Notes: generated by a model not told the origin, from the letters alone. Counted from the first letter of the stretch, positions 7,975-19,625 are shown. The stretch: DNA of 64,000 nt from Candidatus Competibacteraceae bacterium (GCA_003989085.1 RXIV01000008.1:62001-126000), one strand, 5' to 3'. Program-made: numbers and translations.

Positions 7975-9471
7975 ATGTTTAGAGTGCGTCATTTGCTGTG
8001 GATCGGGCTGTGCGCCACGCTGGGCTGCGGCCCGGTCGGCGCCGAAGATCTGATGCAAGTCTACCGGCAGGCGATGGACAGCGACCCGGTGCTAAAAGCG
8101 GCGGTCGCCAGCCGGGAAGCCTCACAGGAGACCAAACCCCAAGCGCGGGCCTTACTGTTGCCAAGCGCGGAAGCCACCCTTGGACAGGGCCGCACCTTTG
8201 GGACTGCCGGACAGACAGCCTACCCATCGGCGTACAACAGCCACAACTACAGCATCGGCCTGGCGCAACCGATCTACAATCGCGGCAGTCTGGTGCAACA
8301 ACGACTCGCGGATGCAGTGGTCAGCCAATCCGATGTTGATCTCCGCAACACAGAAAACGAACTGATCCTGCGAATCTCACAGGGTTACTTCGGCGTGCTG
8401 GCGGCGTTGGATAATCTGACCTATGCCACCGCCGCTAAAAACGCGTTCGCCCGCCAGCTCGATCAGGCTAACCGGCGGTTCGAGGTTGGGCTGGCAACGA
8501 TTACCGATGTGTACGACGCCCAGGCGCGATTCGATGCCGCCGTGTCCGCTGAAATTGAATACACCAACAAGCTGGCCGATGCGCGTGAATTATTGCGGCA
8601 GCTGACCGGGCAGGAATACGCGCAACTGAACCTGCTCAGCGAACGAATGCCGCTGGTACTGCCCAAGCCGAGCGATCCCGAAGAATGGGTGCGCATGGCG
8701 CTGGAAAACAATTTAAAGCTGCGCAGCACTGCTTTTGGAGTCGATCAGGCCAGAGAAAACATCCAGTTGCAGAAGGCCGGTCATTACCCGACGCTGAATC
8801 TGCAAGCCAGCCGCACCGACCTTGACGATAGCGTTTTCACTGACACCAACAGCAGTCAGGTCAATCTGGAGTTGAGGATTCCGCTGTACAGCGGCGGCGC
8901 AGTATCCTCGCGATCCCGCCAAGCCGCGTACAATTACGAAGCGGCCCGGCAGAGTCTGGAAAACCAGCAGCGTGATACCGTCCGCACGGTACGCAATGCC
9001 TATCGTGGTCAGGAAGCCGCCATCAGCCAGATCAAGGCACTCGACCAGACCCGTATTTCCACCCGCAGTGCGCTGGAAGCCAATCAGGCAGGCTATGAAG
9101 TCGGCACCCGCACCATTGTGGACGTGCTGAACGCTGAACGCGATGTCTATCTCGCCGAGGCGAATTACGCCTCTGCCCGCTACTCCTACATCGCCAATTA
9201 CCTGACCTTGCGGCAAGCCGCTGGCCAATTGTCAGAGGCTGATTTGACCGAGATCAACGGCTGGCTGGGTAAACCCGAATCGACCGCTGGTGCTGGCGCT
9301 GTGCCCTCCGACAAGGAATCCGTTAAACCGGCTCCTGGCAAGGACAAAAAGAGCAAGAAAGATCGGGACAAGGACAAGGTTAAACCTGCTGCGACCAAAC
9401 CGGCCAGCAAGGAACCCGCCCCTTCCGTCGCTCCACCCACAGCATCCGGTGATCCAGCAGCAAACCAGTAG
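7975..9471 (+). CDS. tolC: TolC family outer-membrane efflux/secretion channel
   Basis: A 498-residue protein with a signal peptide (LLWIGLCATLGCGPVGA, cleavage expected before EDLMQVY). Two outer-membrane efflux-protein repeats follow, each with long coiled helices and a short beta region. DLMQVYRQAMDSDPVLKAA is the classic TolC start, and GYEVGTRTIVDVLNAERDVYLAEANYASARY matches the second repeat closely. It forms the trimeric channel for type I secretion and RND/ABC efflux. The ATG at 7975 places the signal peptide correctly. The last 55 residues are a Lys/Pro/Ala/Asp-rich tail (KDKKSKKDRDKDK), unrelated to the fold and longer than usual. No pump genes are adjacent. Confidence 0.93.
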   Translation: MFRVRHLLWIGLCATLGCGPVGAEDLMQVYRQAMDSDPVLKAAVASREASQETKPQARALLLPSAEATLGQGRTFGTAGQTAYPSAYNSHNYSIGLAQPIYNRGSLVQQRLADAVVSQSDVDLRNTENELILRISQGYFGVLAALDNLTYATAAKNAFARQLDQANRRFEVGLATITDVYDAQARFDAAVSAEIEYTNKLADARELLRQLTGQEYAQLNLLSERMPLVLPKPSDPEEWVRMALENNLKLRSTAFGVDQARENIQLQKAGHYPTLNLQASRTDLDDSVFTDTNSSQVNLELRIPLYSGGAVSSRSRQAAYNYEAARQSLENQQRDTVRTVRNAYRGQEAAISQIKALDQTRISTRSALEANQAGYEVGTRTIVDVLNAERDVYLAEANYASARYSYIANYLTLRQAAGQLSEADLTEINGWLGKPESTAGAGAVPSDKESVKPAPGKDKKSKKDRDKDKVKPAATKPASKEPAPSVAPPTASGDPAANQ

Positions 9472-9504
9472 CTGTTTCGCGAAACTGCGCTCCTGTCGCC
9501 TCTA

Positions 9505-10011
9505 ATGTCCGAATCACCGCCAATCAGCGAAAGGGTAGGCCTCCCTCGCCGGCTGGCGGCGATAGGTTATGATAGCCTGTTGTTAGGCGCGGTGTTGTTC
9601 GTCGCCACGGCCCTGGCAATAGGATTGACCATCGTGGTCATCGGTAGTGAAGCGTTCAAGGTGGCTAACCCCTTGTCGGGCAATCCCTTCTTTCGCACTT
9701 GGTTGTTGCTGGTCTGCTTTTTCTTCTACGGCGGGTTCTGGGTGTGCGGTGGGCAGACTTTGGGGATGCGGGCCTGGCGACTGCGAATCCAGCAACACGA
9801 TGGCCGGGGTATTCGTTGGCAACAGGCGTTGCTGCGGTTTCTGACGGCGGGGCTATGGCTGCTCCCGGCTATTTACCTGCACCAGGTGCTTAAGATCGGC
9901 ATCGGTCTCAGTCTGGGCGCTGGAGCCGGTGGTCTGTTGCTGCTGCTGGCATTGCGCCTGCCGGATCGATTCTCGGAAACGGAACTGGTATTAATAAAAA
10001 AAGCAGCCTGA
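9505..10011 (+). CDS. RDD family integral membrane protein
   Basis: A 168-residue membrane protein starting MSESPPISERVGLPRRLAAIGYDSLLLGAVLF. The early R-L-A-A-x-x-Y-D pattern followed by a hydrophobic segment is typical of the RDD family. Further membrane segments lie near residues 70-90, 110-128 and 135-152, and QTLGMRAWRLRI is the conserved cytoplasmic motif between them. RDD proteins are widespread; some are reported to act as cation antiporters, but most have no assigned role. It follows tolC by 33 nt and is probably cotranscribed. Its stop codon lies inside the loop of a terminator that serves ppdK from the opposite side. Confidence 0.8.
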   Translation: MSESPPISERVGLPRRLAAIGYDSLLLGAVLFVATALAIGLTIVVIGSEAFKVANPLSGNPFFRTWLLLVCFFFYGGFWVCGGQTLGMRAWRLRIQQHDGRGIRWQQALLRFLTAGLWLLPAIYLHQVLKIGIGLSLGAGAGGLLLLLALRLPDRFSETELVLIKKAA

Positions 10012-10019
10012 CTGCTTTC
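9995..10019 (-). terminator. Intrinsic terminator of ppdK
   Basis: AAAGCAG (10000-10006) and CTGCTTT (10012-10018) form a perfect 7-bp stem with a 5-nt loop. Read on the minus strand it is followed by a run of seven T, a good rho-independent terminator for ppdK. On the plus strand the T tract is weak. The structure overlaps the last codons of the RDD gene, whose TGA is in the loop. Confidence 0.75.
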
Positions 10020-10118
10020 CTCCGCTCCAAAAAGACAAGGGCGACCGTAGCCGCCCCCAATATCCATTATCATTTAAACCCGCAGTGCGAAAGATCGCAC
10101 GGCGGATCCTTCGGCGAC

Positions 10119-12872
10119 TTACGGCTTAAATTCACCTTCCAGTAGCTTGGCATGTGCCGCCGCCAGCCGAGCAATCGGCACCCGTGGCGACGAGCAGGAC
10201 ACATAGGTCAGGTTGGCGTAGTGGCAGAAGCGCATCGAGCGCGGATGTCCACCCTGCTCGCCGCAAATGCCGACCTTAAGTCCCTCACGGGTCTTGCGGC
10301 CATTGTTCACCGCAAACTCCATCAATTGGCCGACGCCCGCCGTATCCAGCGCCTCAAACGGATTGTCCTTGAGGATGCCGGCGGAATTGTAGAATGGCAG
10401 GAACTTGTTCTCGGCGTCCTCGCGGGAGAATGAGAAGGTGGCCTGAGTCAGGTCATTGGTGCCGAAGGAGAAGAATTCGGCCACATTGGCAATCTCGCTG
10501 GCGCGCAGACAGGCCCGCACCACTTCCATCATGGTGCCAAACTTGAAATCCACCTTGACGGCGTATTTGGCTTCAACTTCCGGCAACACCTCATCAACCA
10601 GTGCTCGCACCCGGTTCAACTCTTCCACGGTGCACACCTGCGGCACCATGATTTCGGGGTGGACATTGATTTTTTCCTGCACGCATTCCGCCGCCGCTTC
10701 CAGAATGGCGCGAATCTGCATCTTGTAGATTTCAGGATAGGTCAGGCCCAGACGCACACCGCGATGACCCAGCATCGGGTTGATTTCATGCAGGGCGCGG
10801 GCCTTCTGCAGGATCTCTTCCTTCTTGGCGAGCACGTCGGACACCAAGTGGCTGTCATTCAGAATGCCCAGCTGCTCGACCGCTTTCGGGTTGACCTGGC
10901 CGAGAATCTGACTGATCGCTTCCAGACCCTGTGCGGTTTGGCGCAGATGGCGTAGATGCTCGATGTCGTCAATCAGGGTTTGCTCGGAGGGCAGGAACTC
11001 ATGAATCGGCGGGTCCAGCAGACGGACTGTCACCGGCCGCGGCGCCATCACCCGGAAAATTTCCTTGAAGTCGCTACGCTGCATCGGCAGCAGCTTGGTC
11101 AAGGCGGCTTCGCGGTCCTCGGTGGTTTCGGCCAGGATCATCTCCAGGACCAGCGGCAACCGTTCCTTCGCGTTGAACATCCGCTCAGTACGGCACAGGC
11201 CGATGCCCATCGCCCCGTAAGTGGAGGCACGATGCGCGGCTTCCGGGGTATCCGCATTGGCCATGACCTTGAGAGTGGCGATTTCGTCCGCCCAGCCCAG
11301 CAGGGTCCGTAGTTCCGGGGTGAATTCCGGCTCAACGGTGGGGATTTCACCGAAGTACACCGCGCCGGTGCCGCCATCGATGGTCAGTACGTCGCCTTCG
11401 TGCAGCACCTTGTCGCCAATGATGGCCTGACGCTGATGGACGTTGACCTGAATGGCTTCCGCGCCCACCACGCAAGGCTTGCCCATGCCCCGCGCCACCA
11501 CTGCGGCGTGCGAGGTCTTGCCACCGCGACTGGTCAGAATGCCGACCGCTGCGAAGAAGCCGTGAATGTCTTCCGGCTTGGTTTCTTCGCGCATCAGGAT
11601 GATCTTCTCGCCCGCGCCACGACCGCGTTTTACCGCCGTGTCGGCGTCGAACACGATCTTGCCTGATGAGGCGCCGGGCGATGCGCCCATGCCCACAGCT
11701 GCCGGCGCCACTTTGTGTTTGGGGTCGAGCTGCGGAAACATCATCTGTTCCAGCGACTCAGGATCAATCCGTAATAACGCTTTCTCGCGGCTGATCAGGC
11801 CTTCGTTCGCCATTTCTACCGAGCTGCGCACCATACCCTGGGCATTCATCTTGCCGTTGCGGGTTTGCAAGCAGTACAGCACACCCTTTTCAATGGTGTA
11901 CTCGTAGTCCTGCACCTCGTGGTAGTGGCTTTCCAGCTTGTTCCGCAATTCCACCAGCTGCCGATATAAATCCGGAATTTCGTCCTTCATCTCCACGACG
12001 GGCTTGGGGGTGCGAATGCCAGCGACCACATCTTCACCTTGGGCATTGACCAGGTATTCGCCGTACATCACGTTTTCGCCAGTGCCGGGATCGCGGGTGA
12101 AACCGACGCCGGTGGCGCAATCGTTGCCCATGTTGCCAAACACCATCGTCACCACATTGACTGCGGTGCCGCTGGCCTGCTCCGGAGTGATCTTGAATTC
12201 GCGGCGGTAATCCACGGCGCGCTGACCCATCCACGAGCCGAACACTGCCTTGATCGCCAGTTCCAGTTGCTCGTAGGGATCCTGCGGGAACGGCCGTCCG
12301 GTTTGTTCCTGAACGACCTGCAGGAATAACTGGCCGATGTCGCGGAGGTCTTCAGCGCTCAGGCCCAGGTCGATCTTGACGCCGGCGCGACGCTTGATGG
12401 CTTCGAAGTGTTCGTCGAAGAAATGATCATCAACATTCAGCGCAATCTTGCCGAACAACTGGATGAAGCGGCGATAGGCGTCGTAGCCGAAGCGCTCGTT
12501 GCCGGTCAGCTTGATCAGGCCAGCTAGGGTCTTCTCATTCAGACCGAGGTTCAGAATGGTGTCCATCATGCCCGGCATGGACATGGAAGAACCGGAACGC
12601 ACCGACACCAGCAACGGATTATCCGCGCCACCAAACTGCTTGCCGGTTTCCTGCTCCAGCCAGGCCATGTGCGCCCGCACGTCGTCCATCACCCCGTCAG
12701 GGAGGCGGTTATTAGCGATGTAGTCCAGACAGGCATCGGTGCTGATGACAAAGCCCGGCGGCACTCGCAGGCCAATCTGCGTCATCTCGCAGAGGTTAGC
12801 GCCCTTGCCGCCGAGCAGCATTTTGTTCTTGCCGTCCCCTTCGGTGTACTTGTAGATGTATTGTTTTGCCAT
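10119..12872 (-). CDS. ppdK: Pyruvate, phosphate dikinase
   Basis: A 917-residue protein that interconverts pyruvate, ATP and phosphate with phosphoenolpyruvate, AMP and pyrophosphate. The domains run in the normal order. The ATP-grasp part comes first (MLLGGKGANLCEMTQIGLRVPPGF). The central phospho-histidine domain has GGKTSHAAVVARG with His455. The TIM-barrel PEP/pyruvate domain has GICGEQGGHPRS with the catalytic Cys870. Family length is about 880-910. The ATG at 12872 begins at the conserved start. It is monocistronic, ends in an intrinsic terminator, and diverges from the mla operon across 295 bp. It would support gluconeogenesis or pyrophosphate-linked glycolysis; the usual regulator gene (PPDK regulatory protein) is not nearby. 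Confidence 0.95.
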   Translation of the reverse strand: MAKQYIYKYTEGDGKNKMLLGGKGANLCEMTQIGLRVPPGFVISTDACLDYIANNRLPDGVMDDVRAHMAWLEQETGKQFGGADNPLLVSVRSGSSMSMPGMMDTILNLGLNEKTLAGLIKLTGNERFGYDAYRRFIQLFGKIALNVDDHFFDEHFEAIKRRAGVKIDLGLSAEDLRDIGQLFLQVVQEQTGRPFPQDPYEQLELAIKAVFGSWMGQRAVDYRREFKITPEQASGTAVNVVTMVFGNMGNDCATGVGFTRDPGTGENVMYGEYLVNAQGEDVVAGIRTPKPVVEMKDEIPDLYRQLVELRNKLESHYHEVQDYEYTIEKGVLYCLQTRNGKMNAQGMVRSSVEMANEGLISREKALLRIDPESLEQMMFPQLDPKHKVAPAAVGMGASPGASSGKIVFDADTAVKRGRGAGEKIILMREETKPEDIHGFFAAVGILTSRGGKTSHAAVVARGMGKPCVVGAEAIQVNVHQRQAIIGDKVLHEGDVLTIDGGTGAVYFGEIPTVEPEFTPELRTLLGWADEIATLKVMANADTPEAAHRASTYGAMGIGLCRTERMFNAKERLPLVLEMILAETTEDREAALTKLLPMQRSDFKEIFRVMAPRPVTVRLLDPPIHEFLPSEQTLIDDIEHLRHLRQTAQGLEAISQILGQVNPKAVEQLGILNDSHLVSDVLAKKEEILQKARALHEINPMLGHRGVRLGLTYPEIYKMQIRAILEAAAECVQEKINVHPEIMVPQVCTVEELNRVRALVDEVLPEVEAKYAVKVDFKFGTMMEVVRACLRASEIANVAEFFSFGTNDLTQATFSFSREDAENKFLPFYNSAGILKDNPFEALDTAGVGQLMEFAVNNGRKTREGLKVGICGEQGGHPRSMRFCHYANLTYVSCSSPRVPIARLAAAHAKLLEGEFKP

Positions 12873-13167
12873 GAGTCTGACCTTCGTCGCGGTGAGTGAA
12901 ATGAAAAAGAAAAACCGTTCCGGATCGGGTTCATCCCGCCCTATTCAGAAGAGCGATGGGCATGAACCGACCCGGATCGAAAACGGCCCGATGACGCCCG
13001 GCCGGTATGAGCATGAGAAAAGATAGACGTTCCACTCCGAAATTGCCAAATTCGCCTGACCATTGGCGACGGTAATTTGACTTGCCCGCGACTAGACCGG
13101 AAACTAACCCGCTTTCCTCACTGTTCCCGCCCTTTGGCGCCGTCCTGCGATCTGACCTCATTACCGG
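12873..13167. other. Intergenic region between divergent ppdK and mlaF
   Basis: These 295 bases hold no convincing gene. They should contain promoters for both flanking operons, but I find no strong sigma-70 pair. A 7-bp inverted repeat GGTTCAT (12928-12934) / ATGAACC (12962-12968) lies close to ppdK, and CCGGATCG occurs twice beside it (about 12920 and 12972). These could be an operator or part of the ppdK leader, which I cannot decide from sequence. Confidence 0.4.
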
Positions 13168-14010
13168 ATGTCCCTATCTGCTATTTTTCCCCCTGAACTT
13201 ACGCCGGACATTACAGCGGTTACGGTGCGCGGCTTGTCGTTTTATCGCGACGGACGACCGATTTTCGACCGGGTCGATTTGGATATTCCCAGAGGGAAAG
13301 TGACCGCGATCATGGGGCCAAGCGGTACCGGCAAGACGACCCTGCTGCAACTCATCAGCGGCCAACTCCGTCCGGACGCCGGGCGCATCGAGGTGGATGG
13401 TGTCTGTGTTCACGAGCTTCAGCGGCGGGATTTGTACCAGTTGCGGCAACGGATGGGAATGCTGTTTCAAAGCGGCGCGCTGTTCACCGATCTCAGCGTG
13501 TTCGAAAACGTCGCGTTCCCTTTGCGTGAACATACCCGCCTGCCGGAAACCCTGATTCGCACTCTGGTGCTGATGAAGCTGGAAGCGGTCGGGCTGCGCG
13601 GCGCCCGCGATCTGATGCCAGCGCAACTGTCCGGCGGCATGGCCCGGCGGGTGGCGCTGGCTCGCGCCATCGCCCTCGATCCATTGATGATTCTGTATGA
13701 CGAACCATTCGCCGGGCAGGACCCCATTTCAATGGCGGTGCTGGTCAAGCTGATTCGGACGCTGAACGACGCGCTCGGTCTGACCAGTATCATCGTCTCG
13801 CACGATGTCAAGGAAACCGTCGCTATTGCCGATTATCTCTATCTGATTTCCGCCGGGCGAGTAGTGGAGCATGGCACACCGCGAGACCTGGACTGCTCGG
13901 CCTCGCCGTGGGTCGATCAATTCATGCACGCTCGCCCCGACGGTCCGATGTCGTTCCACTACCCAGCGCCGCCTTATTTCAGCGATTTACTGGCGGAGGC
14001 ATCCGCATGA
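13168..14010 (+). CDS. mlaF: Mla phospholipid transporter, ATPase subunit
   Basis: A 280-residue ABC ATPase with Walker [10 protein letters not shown] near residue 52, Q loop [10 protein letters not shown], signature LSGGMARR and Walker [15 protein letters not shown] followed by the H-loop VSHDVKE. The pattern of a GALF segment after the Q loop is typical of MlaF/Mkl ATPases that power MCE systems. In the Mla system MlaF drives MlaE in the inner membrane, moving phospholipids between inner and outer membrane to keep outer-leaflet asymmetry. It is the first gene of mlaFEDCB, and its stop overlaps mlaE (ATGA). The ATG at 13168 has no strong ribosome site, so the exact start is less certain. Confidence 0.95.
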   Translation: MSLSAIFPPELTPDITAVTVRGLSFYRDGRPIFDRVDLDIPRGKVTAIMGPSGTGKTTLLQLISGQLRPDAGRIEVDGVCVHELQRRDLYQLRQRMGMLFQSGALFTDLSVFENVAFPLREHTRLPETLIRTLVLMKLEAVGLRGARDLMPAQLSGGMARRVALARAIALDPLMILYDEPFAGQDPISMAVLVKLIRTLNDALGLTSIIVSHDVKETVAIADYLYLISAGRVVEHGTPRDLDCSASPWVDQFMHARPDGPMSFHYPAPPYFSDLLAEASA

Positions 14011-14792
14011 TGGCTTGGCTGGCGGGAATGGGTGGCTTCGTTCTCGACAGACTGGTCCGATTGGGTCGGGCCAACCTGTTTTTGCTGCGTTTGCTGGGTG
14101 CGTTACGATTCTTGTTCCAGCGTCCCGGTTTGCTCATCAAGCAACTGTATGTGGTCGGCGTCCTGTCGTTGCCGATCATTCTGGTGTCCGGCCTGTTTGT
14201 CGGGATGGTGCTGGGGTTGCAAGGCTACGCCAATCTGGTTGACTTTGGCGCAACGTCCTCACTGGGAACCGTAGTCGCGCTGTCTCTGATCCGGGAACTG
14301 GGGCCAGTGCTGACCGCGCTGCTCTATGCGGGGCGGGCTGGTTCGGCGTTGACTGCCGAGATCGGGCTGATGAAAGCCACTGAGCAACTGGCCAGCATGC
14401 AAATGATGGCGGTCGATCCGTTTCAGCGGGTGTTGGCGCCCCGCTTTCTGGCGGGCTGCATCGCCGTACCGATCCTGACCGGCATTTTCACCGCCGTCGG
14501 CATTCTGGGTGGCTACGTTGTGTCGGTCATTCAACTGGGCGTGGATGGCGGCGCGTTCTGGGCGCAAATGCAGGCCAAGGTGCAACTGTTTGCCGATGTC
14601 GGCAACGGCGTCCTGATCAAAAGCGCTGTATTCGGGTTGCTGGCTAACTGGGTGGCGCTGTTTGAGGGTTATGAGGCGCTGCCCACGTCGGAAGGCGTCA
14701 GTCGCGCCACCACGCGAACCGTAGTGACTACTTCACTGGCGGTGCTGGGCTGGGACTTTTTGCTAACCGCGCTGATGTTTGGAGACTGGTAA
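14007..14792 (+). CDS. mlaE: Mla phospholipid transporter, permease subunit
   Basis: A 261-residue MlaE permease with about five to six membrane segments. Family hallmarks are visible: an N-terminal amphipathic helix ([14 protein letters not shown]), [13 protein letters not shown], the motif [27 protein letters not shown], and the C-terminal [11 protein letters not shown]. MlaE dimerises, binds MlaF on the cytoplasmic side and the MlaD hexamer in the periplasm. The ATG at 14007 overlaps the mlaF stop by 4 nt, and mlaD follows after 2 nt. Unlike the second permease at 28245 it carries no fused STAS domain; its STAS partner is the separate mlaB. Confidence 0.95.
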   Translation: MMAWLAGMGGFVLDRLVRLGRANLFLLRLLGALRFLFQRPGLLIKQLYVVGVLSLPIILVSGLFVGMVLGLQGYANLVDFGATSSLGTVVALSLIRELGPVLTALLYAGRAGSALTAEIGLMKATEQLASMQMMAVDPFQRVLAPRFLAGCIAVPILTGIFTAVGILGGYVVSVIQLGVDGGAFWAQMQAKVQLFADVGNGVLIKSAVFGLLANWVALFEGYEALPTSEGVSRATTRTVVTTSLAVLGWDFLLTALMFGDW

Positions 14793-14794
14793 TC

Positions 14795-15268
14795 ATGCGG
14801 CAAAAAAATCTGGAGCTGATGGTCGGGGTGTTCATCGCGCTGGGACTGGCGGCGTTCCTGCTGCTGGCGCTCAAGGTCAGCGATCTGACCAGCATCGGCA
14901 ATGATCAGGGTTACCGGATTACGGCCCGGTTTGAAAATGTCGGCGGCCTCAAGGTGCGAGCGCCGGTTACGCTGGGCGGAGTGCGGATTGGCCGAGTGAT
15001 CAGCATTGACTTGGATCGACAAAGCTATGAGGCGGTGGCGACATTGTCGATTGATCCCCGCTATGACCGATTGCCGGCTGATTCAGGGGCCAGCATCCTG
15101 ACCTCTGGTTTGTTGGGCGAGCAATACGTCAGTCTGGAACCAGGCGGCATGGACAGCTATCTCAAAAACGGCAGCGTGATCAAGCTGACCCAATCAGCGT
15201 TGGTGCTGGAAAAACTGATTGGCCGGATGTTGACCAGTGCAGCTTCCGGCGATGCGCCCCGGAAGTAG
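14795..15268 (+). CDS. mlaD: Mla transporter substrate-binding MCE protein
   Basis: A 157-residue protein with one N-terminal membrane anchor (LMVGVFIALGLAAFLLLALKV) and a single MCE domain. That domain contains YRITARFENVGGLKVRAPVTLGGVRIG and the hydrophobic loop region SGLLGEQYVSLEPGG. MlaD forms a hexameric ring that passes phospholipid between MlaE and MlaC. Its length is close to the short E. coli MlaD (183) and it lacks the long C-terminal helical tail of PqiB-type or YebT-type proteins. It lies 2 nt behind mlaE and ends just before the mlaC leader. Confidence 0.93.
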   Translation: MRQKNLELMVGVFIALGLAAFLLLALKVSDLTSIGNDQGYRITARFENVGGLKVRAPVTLGGVRIGRVISIDLDRQSYEAVATLSIDPRYDRLPADSGASILTSGLLGEQYVSLEPGGMDSYLKNGSVIKLTQSALVLEKLIGRMLTSAASGDAPRK

Positions 15269-15339
15269 CGGTTGCCATGAGAGTATCCACGGAAAGCCCG
15301 GAACGCATGAAAATGATTGATTTAGGAGTTTCCCGTTCG

Positions 15340-15947
15340 ATGAAAAAATTAATTACTTTTGGGTTGCTGCTGTTCCTGCTGGGCAGTGGAGTGCTTTGGG
15401 CGGCGGTTAAATCACCCCAGGACGTTATTCAGGATACTTCGGCTCAGATGCTGGACGCCTTACGGAAGAATCGTGAGACGCTGCGTCAGGATTCCAGTCA
15501 AATTTACGATCTGGTTGATCAAATCGTGCTGCCGAATTTTGACTTTGAACTGATGTCACGCTGGGTGCTGGGTCGGAACTGGCAACAGGCGACCCCGGAG
15601 CAACGCCGTCGGTTTTCCAATGAATTCCGTACTTTGTTGGTCCGTACCTACGCCAAGGCGTTGCTGGAATATTCGGACAGCGAGATCCGAGTGCTGCCAC
15701 AGGCGACGCTGGTGGATAACGGCGAAGCCACGGTCAAGACCGAAGCCCGGGTGCGAACCGGATCGCCGATCCCGATCAACTACAGCATGCATCTTAATAA
15801 CGACGGCTGGAAAGTCTATGACGTGACGGTGGACGGGATCAGTCTGGTCACTAATTATCGCGGCACTTTCGCCAGCCAGATTCGCAACAGTGGCCTGGAT
15901 ACGGTGATTGCCGATTTGCAGCAGCGCAACGCTCAAGTCCATCGCTG

Positions 15948-15948
<1 letters not shown>
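15340..15948 (+). CDS. mlaC: Mla periplasmic phospholipid shuttle protein
   Basis: I chose ATG 15340, giving 202 residues that begin with a clean signal peptide (MKKLITFGLLLFLLGSGVLWA). AGGAG lies about 12 nt upstream, and in-frame starts at 15277 and 15307 would only add a non-hydrophobic prefix. The mature part has the MlaC/Ttg2D pattern: DTSAQMLDALR, YDLVDQIVLPNFDFELMSRWVLG, FRTLLVRTYAKALLEY, and a C-terminal half with DGWKVYDVTVDGISLVTNYR. MlaC carries phospholipid across the periplasm between MlaA in the outer membrane and MlaD. The mlaB start overlaps its stop (TGATG). Confidence 0.92.
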
Positions 15949-17538
<1,590 letters not shown>

Positions 17539-17619
17539 ACGGATGAGGCCCACGGAAGACCCGGAAGGTGCGGACGAAGAAAGCGGAAGTGCTCAATTCA
17601 TGTTGACGGAACGCCAGCT

Positions 17620-18252
17620 ATGACGACTGCATTGACTATTGCCCTGTCCAAGGGTCGGATTTTTCAGGAAACACTACCGTTGCTGGCGGCGGCCGGCATT
17701 AGCCCGGTGGATGATCCGGAAACCAGCCGCAAGCTGATTCTTGACACCAATCAGCCCGACATAAAACTGGTGATCATCCGCGCCACGGATACGCCCACTT
17801 ATGTGCAATACGGGGCGGCGGATTTGGGCGTGGCCGGCAAGGATGTGCTGCTGGAACATGGTGGTGAAGGTTTGTACGAACCACTGGATTTGCGGATTGC
17901 TTGCTGTCGGCTGATGGTGGCCGGCGATCCTAACCACCGGCCCCGGCGGAGCCGCCCACGCATCGCCACTAAATACGCCAATACGACCCGCCGTTGGTTC
18001 GCTGATCAGGGCCGGCAGGTGGAGGTCATCAAGCTGTACGGTTCAATGGAGCTGGCCCCGCTGGTCGGATTGGCGGATTACATTGTTGACGTGGTGGATA
18101 CCGGCAACACCTTGAGAGCCAACGGCCTGGCCCCTCTGGAACATATCGCCGACATCAGCTCCCGATTAATTGTCAACAAGGCTGCCATGAAGATGAAGCA
18201 CGTCCGGATCAAGGCGATCATGGCCCGCATGGCCGCAGCGGTCAGCGCCTAA
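17620..18252 (+). CDS. hisG: ATP phosphoribosyltransferase, short form
   Basis: At 210 residues this is the short form of HisG, which condenses ATP with PRPP in the first step of histidine synthesis. Motifs are [18 protein letters not shown] at the N-terminus, [17 protein letters not shown], and the PRPP loop [18 protein letters not shown] near residue 150. It lacks the C-terminal ACT-like regulatory domain of the long form (about 299 residues). Short HisG needs the HisZ subunit, a HisRS paralogue, for activity and feedback control; no hisZ is in this window. It lies 81 nt after murA and 41 nt before hisD. Confidence 0.94.
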   Translation: MTTALTIALSKGRIFQETLPLLAAAGISPVDDPETSRKLILDTNQPDIKLVIIRATDTPTYVQYGAADLGVAGKDVLLEHGGEGLYEPLDLRIACCRLMVAGDPNHRPRRSRPRIATKYANTTRRWFADQGRQVEVIKLYGSMELAPLVGLADYIVDVVDTGNTLRANGLAPLEHIADISSRLIVNKAAMKMKHVRIKAIMARMAAAVSA

Positions 18253-18293
18253 TAAGCTAAACTGGTTTTTCAGTTACTTCCGTGGAACCATCC

Positions 18294-19622
18294 ATGCCGA
18301 TCCTCCAACGCCTGAACACCGCCGCCGCCGATTTCTGGCCGCGTCTCGAAGCGCTGACCGCGTGGGAAGGCGTCGCTGATGAAGCTGTTACCGCCATCGT
18401 GTGCGAAATCCTTACTCAGATACGCCGGCGCGGTGATGACGCCTTGTTAGAATACACCAGCCGTTTCGACCGGCTCGATGCCGCCTGCGCTGCTGATCTG
18501 ACCATTCCCGCCGCTCGGTTGCAGCAGGCGCTCGCTGCTATTGCTACTGAGCAGCGGACGGCACTGGAAACCGCTGCCGCTCGTATCCGCGCCTATGCCG
18601 AGCGGCAAAAACTTGAATCCTGGCGTTTCAGCGAGGCCGATGGCACGGTTCTCGGCCAGCAGGTCACGCCGCTGGATCGGGTCGGGCTGTATGTGCCCGG
18701 TGGCAAGGCGGCCTATCCCTCGTCGGTGCTGATGAACGCCATTCCCGCCAAGGTGGCCGGGGTACCGGAAATCGTGATGGTCGCGCCGGCGCCGGGTGGC
18801 GAATTCAACGATCTGGTGTTGGCAGCAGCGGCCGTGGCGGGCGTAGACCAAGTGTTTAGCATCGGTGGGGCGCAGGCCGTCGCGGCGCTGGCTTATGGCA
18901 CCGCGACTGTGCCGCGAGTAGACAAAATCGTCGGGCCGGGCAACATCTACGTCGCCGCCGCCAAACGGCAAGTATTCGGTACGGTCGGCATCGACATGAT
19001 TGCCGGGCCATCGGAAATCCTGGTGGTCTGCGACGGGTTGACTGACCCGGACTGGATCGCGATGGATTTGTTCTCCCAGGCCGAGCATGACGAAGATGCT
19101 CAACCGATTCTGATGAGTCCGGATGCCGCATTTCTGGAGCGGGTGCAGGACGCCATTACCCGGCTGTTGCCGGACATGACGCGGCGGGACATCATCGCAG
19201 CGTCTCTGACTCGGCGAGCGGCGCTGATTCAGGTGCGTGATCTGGTGGAAGCAGCGCAGGTGGTCAATTTCATTGCTCCGGAACATCTGGAATTATCAGT
19301 GGAGCGTCCGGAAGATTTATTGCCGCTGATTCGTCACGCCGGGGCAATTTTCATGGGCCGTTATACCGCCGAGGCGCTGGGCGATTATTGCGCCGGCCCC
19401 AATCATGTCTTGCCGACTTCGCGTACTGCCCGGTTTTCTTCGCCGCTGGGCGTTTATGATTTCCAGAAGCGGACCAGTCTGATTCATTGCTCAGCAGCGG
19501 GCGCGACGACTCTGGGCTACACCGCCGCAATGCTGGCGCGAGGTGAAGGGCTGACCGCACACGCCCTCTCAGCAGAATCCCGGCAGGCCGGCGGTGAGCT
19601 GTTCAATCTTGCGAGAACCTGA
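18294..19622 (+). CDS. hisD: Histidinol dehydrogenase
   Basis: A 442-residue zinc enzyme that oxidises L-histidinol to L-histidine with two NAD+. Recognisable segments are [29 protein letters not shown], the zinc-site residues in [32 protein letters not shown], and the C-terminal [16 protein letters not shown] 18294 is chosen; an in-frame GTG at 18282 would add four residues. In many relatives hisC follows directly, but here a 162-bp leader and thrS follow instead. Length matches the family (about 430-440). Confidence 0.95.
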   Translation: MPILQRLNTAAADFWPRLEALTAWEGVADEAVTAIVCEILTQIRRRGDDALLEYTSRFDRLDAACAADLTIPAARLQQALAAIATEQRTALETAAARIRAYAERQKLESWRFSEADGTVLGQQVTPLDRVGLYVPGGKAAYPSSVLMNAIPAKVAGVPEIVMVAPAPGGEFNDLVLAAAAVAGVDQVFSIGGAQAVAALAYGTATVPRVDKIVGPGNIYVAAAKRQVFGTVGIDMIAGPSEILVVCDGLTDPDWIAMDLFSQAEHDEDAQPILMSPDAAFLERVQDAITRLLPDMTRRDIIAASLTRRAALIQVRDLVEAAQVVNFIAPEHLELSVERPEDLLPLIRHAGAIFMGRYTAEALGDYCAGPNHVLPTSRTARFSSPLGVYDFQKRTSLIHCSAAGATTLGYTAAMLARGEGLTAHALSAESRQAGGELFNLART

Positions 19623-19625
19623 TCC

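Noticed and set aside
10085..10100. Small hairpin GTGCGA/TCGCAC just past the ppdK stop as its terminator
   Set aside because: It has no T tract on either strand. The hairpin at 9995-10019 with seven T is the better terminator.
18447..19286. A 279-codon minus-strand frame inside hisD
   Set aside because: It is antisense to an intact, highly conserved enzyme and has no similarity or ribosome site.
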